The position numbers and the translations under genes are program-made. A model generated the notes under the pieces. That model did not search any database and was not told the origin of the DNA. It worked only from the letters and a program-made list of their open reading frames with translations. A stretch of 64,000 nt of DNA, taken from positions 2,728,001 through 2,792,000 of the forward strand of contig JAOVFP010000006.1 of assembly GCA_025738555.1 (NCBI GenBank), written 5' to 3'. The DNA is from Cyathus striatus (Eukaryota > Basidiomycota > Agaricomycetes > Agaricales > Nidulariaceae). Below are positions 23,851 through 35,266 of the stretch, piece by piece; the stretch's first letter is position 1, and each line of letters starts with the position of its first letter.

Positions 23851-24126
23851 GATAAATGACTGTCCTCAGTCACCGTTCCTTTGAGTACGATCGCCGTTCA
23901 CACGCCTCTAAAAACCTAATATGAAGTCCCCGCCTTATGTTTATCTCGTATGGAAACCCGAGCTTAACTTATGACTCCAACAAACAAAACGGTGCTTGTC
24001 TTATCGCCGACACCGTGCTCCTATTTAATCTACTGTTATCTCGTGGCTCCTCTTTTTCTCAAACATCTCTCGTTTGTTTACCCCCCTGCTTTTACTATTA
24101 CTCTGCTTATCCATTTTTCTCGCGAT

Positions 24127-25916
24127 ATGTCTGCATTCAAAATCTCACCCGAAGACATGGCTCTATGCCAAGAAATTGCTGCAAAGGCGGCTACTGAAGC
24201 AGCAGCGAAGGCCTTGATGGAGGCAATTGCCGAGGTACAGCAACGTGCGGAAGAGGAGGCGCGTCGGGTTGAAGCTGAGGAAGCAGAGGCAGCGAGGCGG
24301 GCCGACGAAGAGAAGGCTAAGAGGGTTGCCGAGGCGGAAGAAAATGCGAGGCGCGCTGAGGAAGAGGAGGCTACTAGGCGTGCTGACGCCGATGCTATGG
24401 CCGCCTCTTCTTTTCCTGATATGGATTTACCCATGGCCGCTCCTGAAGATCCCGCTCTTCCCTTCTCAACTCTAGATGCCTCCACCGCCCCTCCTTCTCC
24501 GGTTATGGAGGAAGAGGATGAACTCCTCGGTATGTCTCTTTTTCTTCTTATCCAATGTTGCTAACGCTAATTGCTTTATTTTAGAAGACAACGTTCCCCT
24601 CCGACTTGATCTTTCCACCGTCGCCTCTGGTAAACGCAAGGCCGCTCCTAAACCCCCCACTACTTTTGCTCCAGCGTCCAAGCGCCGCAAATACTTTGGT
24701 GGAGTGGGAGTCGTTGATTCTCCGGAAAAAGTTACTCCTCTGCCTGAGCGTGAGCATCTTTTTATTTTTATTTTTCTTTATTTTCTGACTTGCTTATTTA
24801 GCTGCTACTCCTTCTGTAGCTGCTAGTGAACCAGAGCCTGCTTCTGCTTCCGGCTACCATCTTCGTGACCGTTCTACCACATCTGCTCCGGCTTCCACTT
24901 CCCGGTACACTCGATCTCCTCAAGTCGCTGTCATGGACCCGGCTAAAGCTAAGGCCTCCAGGTCTTCCAAGGCCTCGAAGGCATCGTCCAAGACTACTGG
25001 TACGAAGACGGTCAAGCGTACCCCTGAGGAAATGCCTCAGCTGGTCTCGAACGAGCCAATCAATGTTGAGCTTCTCGAGAATAATCTCCTCGAGCTGATC
25101 CAGCATTTTGGTGCCCACGCGTGTACTAATTGCATATCCCAGGGCCGAGAATGCGTTTTCCGTGGTTTTGGCCTTAAGTGCGGTGCCTGCGCTTCTGTAT
25201 CGACCTCTCACTGCACCTTTTCTGTTCCTCCTCCCAACACCGAGTTCGCTCTGTCTATTGCTCATTGCGTTGGTAATTCCTCTATCCTCGGTACGTATTT
25301 CTCTTTTTCCTTCTTTTATCATTCCCTAACTTCTTTTCTGGTTGCAGGTCTGAATCATGCATGTCGTGCCCTCGACGTTAGTCGTACACGCGCTTATCGT
25401 GCTTCGTTGGCTGCTGAGTTAGAGCAAGTGGAGTATGCTCAGAACTGTATTGCTGTGGTTCGTCGGTTGGAAGATATTGCCTTCCTTCACTCTTTCGACC
25501 ACTTGCATGCCGTTCATGGCATTTCCCCTGACTTTACTCCCGACAACCTTGACAACCTTAGGGAACTAGCCACCGCTCTCGATCCTTGGCTCCCGAACCG
25601 TAGAGATTTCCTTTCTCTCGAGACCGCCTTGGAACGTGCATTCGCACTTCATACTTTCAACTTGCGCGCCACTTCTACTGAGGAAATTGCCAAATTTCCC
25701 AATGCTAAAGAAACCGTTGCGATCCGGGACTTTTCTCATTCCCTTCGTGCTCGCAACCTTAGCGAATTGGGTGGGCTCTTCACTAACCGTCAGTTGTACC
25801 CCCTTTCTCTCGAAGATCATTCCGGCAACGTTCCTGGTCCTTCCGGATCTTCTTCTGTTAGGGCTACGCGTGAAGGAAACACTGAGCATAAGGTTGATTT
25901 GATAAAGGCAGATTAG
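24127..25916 (+). CDS. Passenger gene A: coiled-coil protein with a Zn2Cys6-spaced cysteine cluster
   Basis: Four exons keep phase: 24127-24529, 24585-24749, 24802-25290 and 25348-25916. Introns are 55, 52 and 57 bases and the product is about 541 residues. Residues 15-95 are alanine/glutamate/arginine-rich coiled coil. A proline/serine-rich linker with KRKAAPK- and SKRRK-type basic patches (possible nuclear signals) follows. Next is a cysteine cluster spaced C-x2-C-x6-C-x8-C-x2-C-x7-C, which fits the fungal Zn2Cys6 formula, although the usual basic residues after the second cysteine are absent. The last 200 residues are helical (ELEQVEYAQNCIAVVRRLED). It lies antisense to gag-pol next to the 3' LTR. 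A DNA- or nucleic-acid-binding role is inferred from the cluster only. Confidence 0.82.
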
Positions 25917-26601
25917 GTAGTTGCTCTTATGAACATTTTTAAATACTCGCATCGATGTACACGCCCTTTTTATGGGTTTTTCATAAAATAAATTGCTCTT
26001 TCTTGGTCTTACATGTGTGAATGTGTGTTTTACATCCATCAGTACTTCTCAAGAATTTTAACAACTGCTATCTCATTAACTAGTCGTTGTTCAACGAGAG
26101 TCTGAGTGCTTGAAGTCATATTGATGCGTACCTTTTGATGCGTGATGCGTCTTATCCCGCCGAGTGATGCCGAAATTAAAAGATCTCATCTCAGAGTTAT
26201 AGTGGACTTTCCATATACATCCGCTTAGATTATGCACATGTCGTGATTGACTTCATCACTATTTTTCTAAACTCGTTGCGCCTAGCGTACTGTTCATGCG
26301 ATTTCAAAATTTCAGCTCCGTGAGCCTACTCTCTCCCCCCCTCCAACAATAAAAGCCGTCCTCGGCGTACCTGCCGGGCAATGTGCTAGCTATCAGAAGT
26401 CATGAACAGTGCGATACACGTTTTGTCTAGACACTGATCTCAATTTTAGTAATTAGCTTATGTCTTCTTTCGCGTATAGCTCGCTGTTGGATGGTATAAA
26501 AACCCTGCAGTTTCCTCGCTGGTCTTCAGCATTCCTGTTACCGTTCTCTCCTATTTTTCTGCTTACTTCCCACTTTTCCACTCTACTTTTTCGTCACCGT
26601 A
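25917..26601 (+). promoter_or_regulatory. Spacer and promoter of passenger gene B
   Basis: A TATAAAAA box at 26495-26502 lies 100 bases before the ATG at 26602, followed by a C/T-rich stretch typical of fungal transcription starts. It suggests that gene B has its own promoter instead of relying on the LTR. The sequence 25917-26490 shows nothing else recognisable. Confidence 0.55.
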
Positions 26602-27907
26602 ATGGCCGACAATTTCCCATCTGAAGCCGCATTTCTTGACGCCGCTCGTGGTTTACGCACGAAGACGGGGCACTGGCAAGCCCAGCGCGACACGATGTCT
26701 AGCGTCCAACTTCGTACTGAGTTACGCAAGGAGGCCGCTACGCTCGTAAGTGTTCACTTTACTATTGTACCGGTTGCTAGCTAATCGTACCTCTTTTCTA
26801 GGAAATGATGTTAGAATATGCCGAGGTTTTCCCTGCAATGCTCGAACACTCCGTCGTTGAGGAGGTCGTGAGAAAGACCCGTTCGCTCTATATTTTTCTC
26901 GAGAACCGGTACAAATTGGCGAAGCCGGCGGGCCTCTTTGCTCTCCTTGAGCAGGCTTGGGCTGTAATTGAGCCAAGGGTCCATGCTGCTGAGGCTATTG
27001 CCGCCATTCTCATTCCCGACATCATTCCTGCTCCAACTGCGCCACCTGCGACACCTGTTACCTCTCGTTGTCCCGTAAGTTATCCTAGCTAACACTTTTG
27101 TATTTTATTAACCAAGATCTCCTTAGATTTCCAGCAAGGGTTCCGACGTTGTTGCCGATGCGGATGATGATAAGGGTACGCACGTGACCAGTACGACTTC
27201 TCCAACTTCCTCTGTCGTTGACGCTGAGGTATCGTAGCTCGACTTTCTATGCGACAGAAGCATACTAACCCTCGTGTTCGTAACTTAACTAAGCGCTTCA
27301 ATGCAATGGAGGTTGACGACGAGGCCAAAGCATCTGTGAGTTATTTTTAAAGTTTCTTATCAAATGAAAATTTAATTTAATAACTCCAGTCTTCTACTCG
27401 CCCGGAGGCGGTGAAATTATCTTTCGACGCGATCCCCAATCTTGATCGCAATAGTCCCGCTTATCGTCAAGCTGAGCGCCTTCGTAAAGGGAAGCATCCC
27501 AAAACTGACAAAGATGAGGGTTCTCGCAAGCGCCCTCGCTTGGTGCTTCCTCTTCCTCGTACGTATCCGTCTTTTACTTAGCTTATCCATTTCTAACCAC
27601 TTTACTGTCCTTAGGTACCCCCTCCGAGTGTCTTACTTTTGCTCGGTCCGTGATGGACCACCTGCTGAGCCTAAATAGGATTGATCAGGTGCCCGTGCCT
27701 TCCCATTTGATGGGGATGCACCGGGCCGAGACTCTGATGTGCACGGCTCAAAGCATTCAGCAGCTTTACAAGACCTTCATTGACACCAACGCGGACATCG
27801 AGAGATACCTTCGGTACTCTGACGCTCGTGGTTCCTCTGGTAAGCTTTGACTCCCGTTATCTATTTATAAATCACTAGTAACTTCTATTGATTTATTTAT
27901 AGATTAA
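26602..27907 (+). CDS. Passenger gene B: seven-exon protein of unknown function
   Basis: Exons 26602-26745, 26802-27074, 27127-27228, 27294-27335, 27390-27558, 27615-27839 and 27903-27907 keep phase through to TAA, giving about 319 residues. Intron 3 could instead end at 27257, but that would be only 29 bases; the longer form has a TACTAAC branch site. The protein is helical and charged at the N-terminus, with a region around residues 55-110 including EYAEVFPAMLEHSVVEEVV. A proline/threonine-rich hinge follows, then a basic patch (GSRKRPRLVLPLP) and a C-terminal helical part. I do not recognise the family. It follows gene A in the same orientation and converges on pol, whose stop is 170 bp away. 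It is antisense to the retrotransposon transcript, so its introns survive retrotransposition. Confidence 0.78.
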
Positions 27908-28076
27908 GTTGTACCTGTGACTAGCTAAGGGACTTAGACGCGAATAGGGACTGTTATGGGCGAGGACACTGTATGGTAACGGTAGAATAGGCTTGTAGCA
28001 CGATCCCCGCACATGTAGCATCCCCCCCTCGAACTTTTTTATATGATATTTTGATTATGCCGCGTTCTTTCCCTCG

Positions 28077-29940
28077 TTAATCTGAGTCTTCCGAGTTTGG
28101 TATAACCTCATCAAATATATCCGGTCCCATTTCGCTTGAAGACTCGCTTTCACGCGCTTTCAGACGGATTTTTCGGAAATGTAAGTCCTCCTGAATTTTA
28201 GACGGTGTTTCGTCTTCTTCTTCAGATAACATGGTTTCCAAAAGTTCGGGTGTCAACCCAATTAACTTTTGTACTTCCTCTGAGAACTCTATTCTTTTCC
28301 TAGCTAGATACGGTATTACTCGTAATCTAGCTACCTTATTTTGTAATATCGCCCCATTCATTTCACAGAGAATATAACTACCCCCTTTTGAACGTGATAC
28401 CACAACATAAGGTCCGTTGTACCTGACTTGATTCTTCAAATTCGAAAGTTTCCCTATTTTTGGACTTCGTACGAGCACAAGATCTCCTGGACTAAAGATC
28501 CATTCCTTGACTTTGTGTTGTACATCCTGCTCCATCTTGGCTAACCACCTTATCTTTTCCTTAGTTACCCTATTCCTCATATCTTCGACATGTTGCGCAT
28601 GTTTAGCTAAAGCCCTCGCTCGTAGACCAATTAAATCGCTTGTAGACATAAGTCCATCCGGCGCTGGTATAAACCAAGTAGCTTCTTGCAAATCCAAAGG
28701 TAACACCGGGTGTTGTCCAGTAATTATAAAATACGGAGAACAACCAAATCGTTTCCTAGCGGTCATACGATCGGCCCACAGAACATGCGGCAAAAACCAG
28801 TACCATTTAGATAAATCTGGTTCTGAACTTTTTACAAGCATCTGTCGCAAATCCCAATGGGGTCGTTCGATCGTTCCGTTAGCTCTCGAGTTATAAGGGG
28901 ATATGGATATACCAGTTATATTGTATTTTTCCCTTAACCACTTAACTGCTCGTAAAAACGCGGTTCCGTTATCCGTCACTATTTTCTGAATACACCCCCA
29001 TCTACATATGATGTCTTCAAACAGCCATTCTCCAATAGCGCGCATTTTCATTCCTGATGGCTTTAGCTTCTGCCCATGATGACAAAGCACAGTGACCGTG
29101 AACAATATACTTACACTGATTAGATTTATTTGTAGACATGTTTAAAACATTGGTATGTAATATTTGAAAGATCGACGGTGTTTCTGTAAGGACAGGCATT
29201 GTCTCAAACAATTGTTTCTGTCGTTTCTGACAAATATGACAGGTAGCTATGTACCATTGTACATCGTTAGAGACCTGCGGCCACCAAAATCTATGTGTTA
29301 ATAGTTCTGTAGTCGCAAATACCCCGCGATGCCCTAAAGTATCATGTGCCGCCTTCATCATATACATGCGCTCTTCCTTTTCTACAAACAACTTATGTTG
29401 TCCTTCCTCATCCTTGTAATACAACTTACCATTACGCAATAAAAACCTACTAGCTAACTCATGGTTTCGTTTGTCCTCCTTAGTCCACTCACTACTTTCA
29501 GACTTTGGATTTGCTAAGAGTTCGCGCATGCTTTCTATGCGTTGATCCATAAATCGCGCTTGTTCCTTACGGTGATCTTCTGAATACGACGCCCTTAGTT
29601 CAGGGTCATCTTTCAGGGTTGGGTCAGGTACTACTGGGACTTGTACGAATTGCTGCAGATATGTTCGCTGAGCCGGAGCACATTTATCAGAATTTATTAT
29701 CTGTTGTCTGATTTCCTGTTCTTTACGATATTCTTCCTTTGCCATGTTTAGCTCATCCTTAAACGAATCAATGTCCTCGGCGATATCATACAGAAATCCT
29801 GTTCTATCGTCGATCTCATCGTAAAATTCTTCAAGCTTCAATGGGTCTGGATCACCGTCTCTGGCTTTCATATATTGTATTGGCTTTTCGTCGTCCTCAG
29901 ATTCATCCGTAAACACCCAGTCTGTTCGATCCCCGGTACA
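28077..29940 (-). pseudogene. Integrase region of the 13.6 kb element (frameshifted)
   Basis: Minus strand. The N-terminal zinc-binding part reads HDTLGHRGV ... CHICQKRQ (His-His-Cys-Cys). The core follows with VTDNGTAF (second Asp) and NGTIERPHW (Glu). The expected first Asp is Asn (LHTNVLNM, near 29149), a G-to-A change. The frame breaks near 29040 by an apparent loss of GC in a GCGCGC run, and again at 29868-29916 between RT/RNase H and integrase. The C-terminal part (SPGDLVLVRSPKIGK, KGGSYILCEMNGAIL) is intact to the stop at 28077. As written it should be inactive, unless the indels are sequencing errors. Confidence 0.82.
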
Positions 29941-31937
29941 TACCTTCGCCTAGATAGACCATCCGGCCCAAATGTCTTCCCAGCTTTATGTACTAGCGTA
30001 AAGAAGAAATTTGTACGAATATAATCCACCCATCTATTTGTAGTGGCGTTTGGCATTCCCCCTGGGTTATTCAACATCCCATGCAAATATTTCGCATCAG
30101 TTTCGACAACTAGATTACGACATCCTCGCAATAATAGGTACTGTTCTTCTTCCAAAACCATGCGTAACCCTAACAATTCTCGTTTCGGTTGTGAATAGCG
30201 ACTTTGACGTCTAGTTAAAGTCTTTGATCCAAAGCGAACGTACCAGATCTTGGAAGGATCTACTTTGTCCCTTTGATAGATCAACCAACCCGCGGCTATG
30301 TAAGATGTATCCACGGCTAGCACTAACGGTTGACTACTCTTATAATCCGGAGTCCGAATTGGTAGATAGTTCCACACAGCTTGTTTAAGATCGTCCATAG
30401 ACTTCTGTTCTAAATCTTCCCATTTGAATTCTACGTTCTTCTTTAATAATTCATAAAGAGGCGCGGCTAACTCAACGAACTTAGGAATATTTAAACGCGC
30501 TTGTACGGCGGTACCTAAGAAACCTCTAACCTCCGTTGTATTTCTACAGGGTCCCCAATTCATAACGGAATCAATCGTATGCTTAGTCGGCTTACGTCCT
30601 AGGTAAGAACATCTATGTCCTACCACTGTGAACTCATCCGCACATACAATCGACTTCTTTCCGGAGAAAGTTCCTCCCACATATCCCATACGCTGTAGAA
30701 CTCTATTTACGCCTTGGAAATATTCCCAAATAAAGCGTCTGATTCCCGGATTCTCAGGAATCATCTCATAGGTTCCATCTGGTCTCTCATACCTTGTTTT
30801 TCCTCCCCTCATAGGCACATCGTCAATAAATGGCTTAGTGAACTCAGGGATTTCGTCTCTCAAGATATAAGTGACATCGTCATGGAAAATGGCTACTGAA
30901 TTCGTCCATCCCATAGGTAAGGTAACTAATCTTAAAGCTCCAAACGGTGTTTGGAACGTTGTAAGGTCCCGCGATTCCTCATCCAATAACCTTTCATCAT
31001 ATCCTACGTACAGATCTAAGATTCCCCCACAGGCTCGCCCAGCGAAATGGTTAGCTAACTCCTCAGTTGCCGGCGGCAATCCCGAGTGCGCTATAGTAAC
31101 TTTGTTTAGGGGTTCCAGACTATGTACTAGACGAAGACTTTTACCATCTTTCTTAATTACGCAAAACCACTTAGATCTATACGAAGAGTTTGATTGTTCG
31201 TATATACCGCCGTCTAGCTTAGCTTTTATGATGGCACAGACCTCGTCATGTATAGCTGGTGGAATAGGTATCGGTTTTTCTACCCATGGTACATGAGGTA
31301 CAGTTGGTATTTTCACGGGGGGAAAATACTCCTCCTTAAACCGACCCTTTTCTGATTCCTCCCAAGCAAAAGCCATTTCGTGTTCCTTAAGCATCCAATG
31401 CATTAGCTTACGCTCCTCTGGTAACATAAATTCCTCCGTATGTGCCTTATCGATATATTCTTTCCGATCTTGAGTATATCTAATGCCTGGCTCATATTCT
31501 GGCGGCTTAGTTGGTAATTTAGGTAACGTAGCTAAGGGATCTCCTATGATCTCTCGCTTGATATAAAACTCCTTAGGGAGTTCCGCTAATACTGGTTTGA
31601 CTTTCTTCGCAACAGGTTTATATTTCTTTCCGGCGAATACATGTCGTACTGACTTTTTCTTGGTGGGCACGGATTTCTTGACTATGTCATGGAAATTTAC
31701 CACCCATCCATCTCCTTCCTTTCCTTCGCCTAGTCGTTGATTTAAATGTATATTTAACAACTGCGAAGCTTTCTCTTCCTTAATTTCACCGTGCTGTACT
31801 TGAGCCTGCAAGTATGCGTAGGTTAACTCGCTCTCCTGGAAATTTTTGGTATTTTCTGGCATATACATACTATCTACTTTTAACTTCCCAAATCCATCTT
31901 CTGACACCACTACTGCGAACTCTCCCTGATTTTTCAT
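29868..31937 (-). CDS. Reverse transcriptase and RNase H of the 13.6 kb element
   Basis: 689 codons on the minus strand, uninterrupted. RT motifs in order: KKDGKSLRLVHSLEPLN, TLPMGWTNSVAIFHDDV and KPFIDDVPMRGG, whose FIDD replaces the more usual YxDD and is typical of one group of basidiomycete gypsy elements. RNase H follows with AVDTSYIAAGWLIYQ and LVVETDAKYLHG. The start overlaps the protease stop as TGATG at 31937. The reading frame also extends upstream of that ATG, so a -1 frameshift near the ATTTTC at about 31958 or termination-reinitiation are both possible. Confidence 0.85.
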   Translation of the reverse strand: MKNQGEFAVVVSEDGFGKLKVDSMYMPENTKNFQESELTYAYLQAQVQHGEIKEEKASQLLNIHLNQRLGEGKEGDGWVVNFHDIVKKSVPTKKKSVRHVFAGKKYKPVAKKVKPVLAELPKEFYIKREIIGDPLATLPKLPTKPPEYEPGIRYTQDRKEYIDKAHTEEFMLPEERKLMHWMLKEHEMAFAWEESEKGRFKEEYFPPVKIPTVPHVPWVEKPIPIPPAIHDEVCAIIKAKLDGGIYEQSNSSYRSKWFCVIKKDGKSLRLVHSLEPLNKVTIAHSGLPPATEELANHFAGRACGGILDLYVGYDERLLDEESRDLTTFQTPFGALRLVTLPMGWTNSVAIFHDDVTYILRDEIPEFTKPFIDDVPMRGGKTRYERPDGTYEMIPENPGIRRFIWEYFQGVNRVLQRMGYVGGTFSGKKSIVCADEFTVVGHRCSYLGRKPTKHTIDSVMNWGPCRNTTEVRGFLGTAVQARLNIPKFVELAAPLYELLKKNVEFKWEDLEQKSMDDLKQAVWNYLPIRTPDYKSSQPLVLAVDTSYIAAGWLIYQRDKVDPSKIWYVRFGSKTLTRRQSRYSQPKRELLGLRMVLEEEQYLLLRGCRNLVVETDAKYLHGMLNNPGGMPNATTNRWVDYIRTNFFFTLVHKAGKTFGPDGLSRRRYVPGIEQTGCLRMNLRTTKSQYNI

Positions 31938-32926
31938 CAGCTCATCGAATCCCGAAAATGCGACTCCTCTTGAACTACTGTCCGGCGTTTACCCCTAGCG
32001 TGCGTGGGAATAACCGTGCGCGCTCCCGTTTCCGGAGACGTTAACGTTATTATAGTCCTTCCATCTGTAGAAGTAACTACGTGACTAGCCGTGAGTACAT
32101 CAAAAGGTCGTCCCAATAACATTTGGTACGGTGGTGACGGCAAAATATGAACTTGTAAGTACAGGGTTAGCTCACCCAAACTTAAGGGTACGTCTCTAGC
32201 TAATCCACAGGTTTGTTCTAAACCCCCATTCGCGCTTTGCATAGTTAAGCACGCGTCTGGGTCCCATTGGAGTCCGCATTTCTCAGCTAATGTTCTGCTC
32301 ATAGTAACTATTTGCGAACCACTATCTAAAAGTGCATCTTCCACCAATGTGCCGTTTATCTTCCCTGAGATCGCCCTTAGCGCTTCCGTATCCCTTGCAA
32401 CAAATACACGACGCGCTCTTTCTTCCAGAGAAAAAGTGTGCAGGTACTGCGTGATCGGGTCTGACACTACCCATCCTTTCTCACTTTTACTAATCAACGG
32501 TTTTGGAAGCTCATTATCTTCAACATAGATCCATTGAAGACTTGGTTTGCCTGGAGCCTCGTCGTCCGTGACTTCTTCGATCCTAGCTGCAGGCCTCTCA
32601 TTAGCTAACTTATATTTATCATATGTGCTATTCTTAGCTAGCGGCATACGTTTCGTAATGAGCTTCGCTTGTAACTCGTTCCTGACTGCCGGCGATAATC
32701 CTAAAATATCTTTCGGCGTCAACGTGATAGGCGCGTCTAAAATCTTATCAACTACGTCCTCAGGCTTCGCATCTGCCTCTACTTCCGCTCTCTGTCTGTA
32801 GGCAGGTTGCCTTTTTGGTAGCTCGTTCGCCGGTATCGGCAAGTGACCTGGACTTGGTTTTATGGGCTTTATAAATCTAAAGGGTAGCTCCGGCCCTAAT
32901 AAATTATCGTTCTCTAACTCAGACAC
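31937..32926 (-). CDS. Retroviral-type aspartic protease region of the 13.6 kb element
   Basis: 329 codons from a GTG-like entry, and the open frame continues upstream toward gag. The active-site motif is LLDSGSQIVTMS (about 32330) and the closing motif MLLGRPFDVLT (about 32110). The upstream segment between 32926 and 33163 is lysine-rich and in frame with this ORF. A one-base loss at about 33165 separates it from gag. Confidence 0.8.
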   Translation of the reverse strand: MSELENDNLLGPELPFRFIKPIKPSPGHLPIPANELPKRQPAYRQRAEVEADAKPEDVVDKILDAPITLTPKDILGLSPAVRNELQAKLITKRMPLAKNSTYDKYKLANERPAARIEEVTDDEAPGKPSLQWIYVEDNELPKPLISKSEKGWVVSDPITQYLHTFSLEERARRVFVARDTEALRAISGKINGTLVEDALLDSGSQIVTMSRTLAEKCGLQWDPDACLTMQSANGGLEQTCGLARDVPLSLGELTLYLQVHILPSPPYQMLLGRPFDVLTASHVVTSTDGRTIITLTSPETGARTVIPTHARGKRRTVVQEESHFRDSMS

Positions 32927-33162
32927 TTTTTTATGGGTTTCAACTTTTTTAACTTTTTTCTGGGTTTTATTTATTTTCGTTTTTTTTAGTATATTTTCTT
33001 CCTCCTCACTATCTGATTCTGTATCTGCGAGCTCTCCTTCTTCTCGCTCTCTCTCCTCGAATCTGACTGCCTTTATTCTTGCACTGTCCTCCGGAGCACG
33101 CGTGACCTCAGGCTTTTCAAGAATGATTGGTTCGGGCCGCTGTACTTCCTTCCTCGAACCTC

Positions 33163-35190
33163 TCAGAAACCCGGATTGGTATCTTTACCAGTTCGCGTTT
33201 GTACATACTGGCTCGGTCCCTCCCCATATTCCTGCCGCGCGTCATTTTCTCTCTGCATTGTAGAAAACTGCAATTCTTGTATCTGCTGCTGCATGTACCT
33301 CATTTGCTCCGCGGGTTGCTCGTACAGATTTACGCTAGGAATTTCTGATTCTTTTCTCTTCAACATCTTATCTACTAATTCTTTATAGGGATGAGACCCT
33401 CTCGGCAATATTTCATTTGATCCGTTCAACACGATCGATCCACGCTCTTCTCTAATCACTCCCCCTTCGAGATCTTTAGCTTTGACAGGGCACGAAGTGA
33501 AACTACAAGTCCCCCCACAATAGAAACATCCTCGGAAGAAAGGTTGGCTACCCTGATTGCCCCCGCTCCAATTTCCCGCCGGCCTCTGTCCAAAATTAGA
33601 CGTTGCGGCTGGTGGCGCCTGATTGCTTCGAAATTGGTACGAAGTCCATGCTGGGTTAGGATTGGGTTGAGCCGGACGGCTCGCAGATGCCTGCATTAAC
33701 GCCTTTACTTCCTGAATCACCTGTTGGAAACTCTGTACCTCCCTTTCTATAGATGCCATTCTGCTCTCAGTACTTTTCAACAACTGCGTAAATTTAGAGT
33801 CATCGGGCTCTTCTTTTTTCACAGCTATTGGCAACTCTACAGACTTGCCTCTGCTAAATCCTCTCGATTTCTTATGCTCGCGCTTCTCCACATACTCCTC
33901 CTCATCTTCACTGTCCGTCTCAAACGATAGTCCTCTATTATGAATTATATCGTCGCACACAGATAAAACCTCGTCGAGTTCGTATGGGTCTTCAGGGTCG
34001 ATCTCTGTCCCTGGGGTAGGTGTCTTTAGCGAATTGGCCATATCTAGCCGATGCCTCACCATTTCCCTCAGATCTTTATGCAACGACCGCATAACGAACC
34101 ACACTTGCTCAGCGTTTGATATATGTTGTGCAATCTCTTCTGCTTCTGCTTTGAAATTGCGACGGAACTCTTTCCACACTGTCTTCTGCGTTACTCTAAT
34201 TCCCGATTCTCACGCTGCTCATCCATCAGCCTCTTTAGCTTCTCTCGCGAACCCATCTCATTCTCTGGATCGTATTCCCGTAACATCCGCTTCTTAAATT
34301 TATCCCACGTTCTATCTTCTCCTTTCCTCTCTGGGAAGCTCTTGACTTGTTTCCTTCTTGGTGAATTAGTGATTGTATTCACCGCGAAGTCCACTTTCGT
34401 CTTATCATCAATTATTTTATGATGCGTAAAGAGCCCTTCTAAAGAGTCTAACCAAAATGCTACTTCACTGCCTTGACCGTTCCATTTTGGCGCATTTTTG
34501 CCGTATGGATCCAGTTCAGGTGCCATGCTTTCTGACGGTTTAGGTGATGGGAACGGGAACTCGTTGTTACTGATGAAGGGGGATTCGGATCAATATCTGG
34601 TGATGACGGGCGTGTATGTGCAGTACTATGTCTAGGACTCCCAAAGGTGAACTGCCTAAAGGATGCCGAAAGGTCTGCTAATGCTCCACTAGGTTCGCTA
34701 GCGTACTCGTAATCAGGTTCTCCAAAAGCTCCGGGAAACAACAATGATCCAATATCTGGGTCCGTTGATGAATCAGACGGTGTCTCAAGAAGTCTTGTCT
34801 CACGAGGCTCGCTTACTGATGGCCTTGACACAAATGGGAACAATGGTCTCTCTGGGGATGATAGCGCTGTCTCTGATCGTCTCTGCTCTGCACTAAGCTC
34901 TAGCTCTGGGAATGGTCTAAACTCTGGCTCTAGCTCTGTGCTCTCTCTCTTAACTGCTTTGCTCTGCTCTGCTCTCGATCTATCTCTTGCTAGCTCCTTC
35001 TCTAAAGCTTGCTGTGCTCTTCATTCTGCTCGCGTTTCGCGATCAGTTTTCTGATTCTGAGCGCTACTGGACCCTGAACTCGCTTGTTGATCTGCTGCTC
35101 TGTGATGCGCTACAGCTTTGCTGGGTTTGGGTTCAGCCTCTACCACACTTTTGCCGCTCTTCTTAGATTTCGGCGGAATGGCGAGCGCGT
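33163..35190 (-). pseudogene. gag of the 13.6 kb element (frameshifted)
   Basis: Pieces at 34843-34460, 34526-34191 and 34179-33163 follow one another in different frames. The central capsid-like part contains APKWNGQGSEVAFWLDSLE and TWDKFKKRMLREYDP. The cysteine motif near 33530 reads CFYCGGTCSFTSC, without the histidine of a standard zinc knuckle. Lesions seen: TGA near 35017, a frame change near 34560, TAA plus frame change near 34190, and a one-base loss near 33165. Reading on the N-terminal side begins near 35190 without an ATG. Confidence 0.75.
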
Positions 35191-35246
35191 TATTACTTAT
35201 TCAATTCACACTACTCCGCAACGTTAGCGCTTGTATCCGGTTTACC

Positions 35247-35264
35247 CCCTCGCGGTGGGCTCCA
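35247..35264 (-). other. Primer binding site of the 13.6 kb element
   Basis: Two bases inside the 5' LTR the minus strand reads TGGAGCCCACCGCGAGGG. A TGG start complementary to a tRNA CCA end is the standard form. The matching tRNA would end ...GGGCTCCA; I cannot say which isotype. Confidence 0.7.
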
Positions 35265-35266
35265 GA

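Noticed and set aside
24078..24485. 135-codon minus-strand frame rich in serine and alanine
   Set aside because: Shadow of the coiled-coil exon of passenger gene A.
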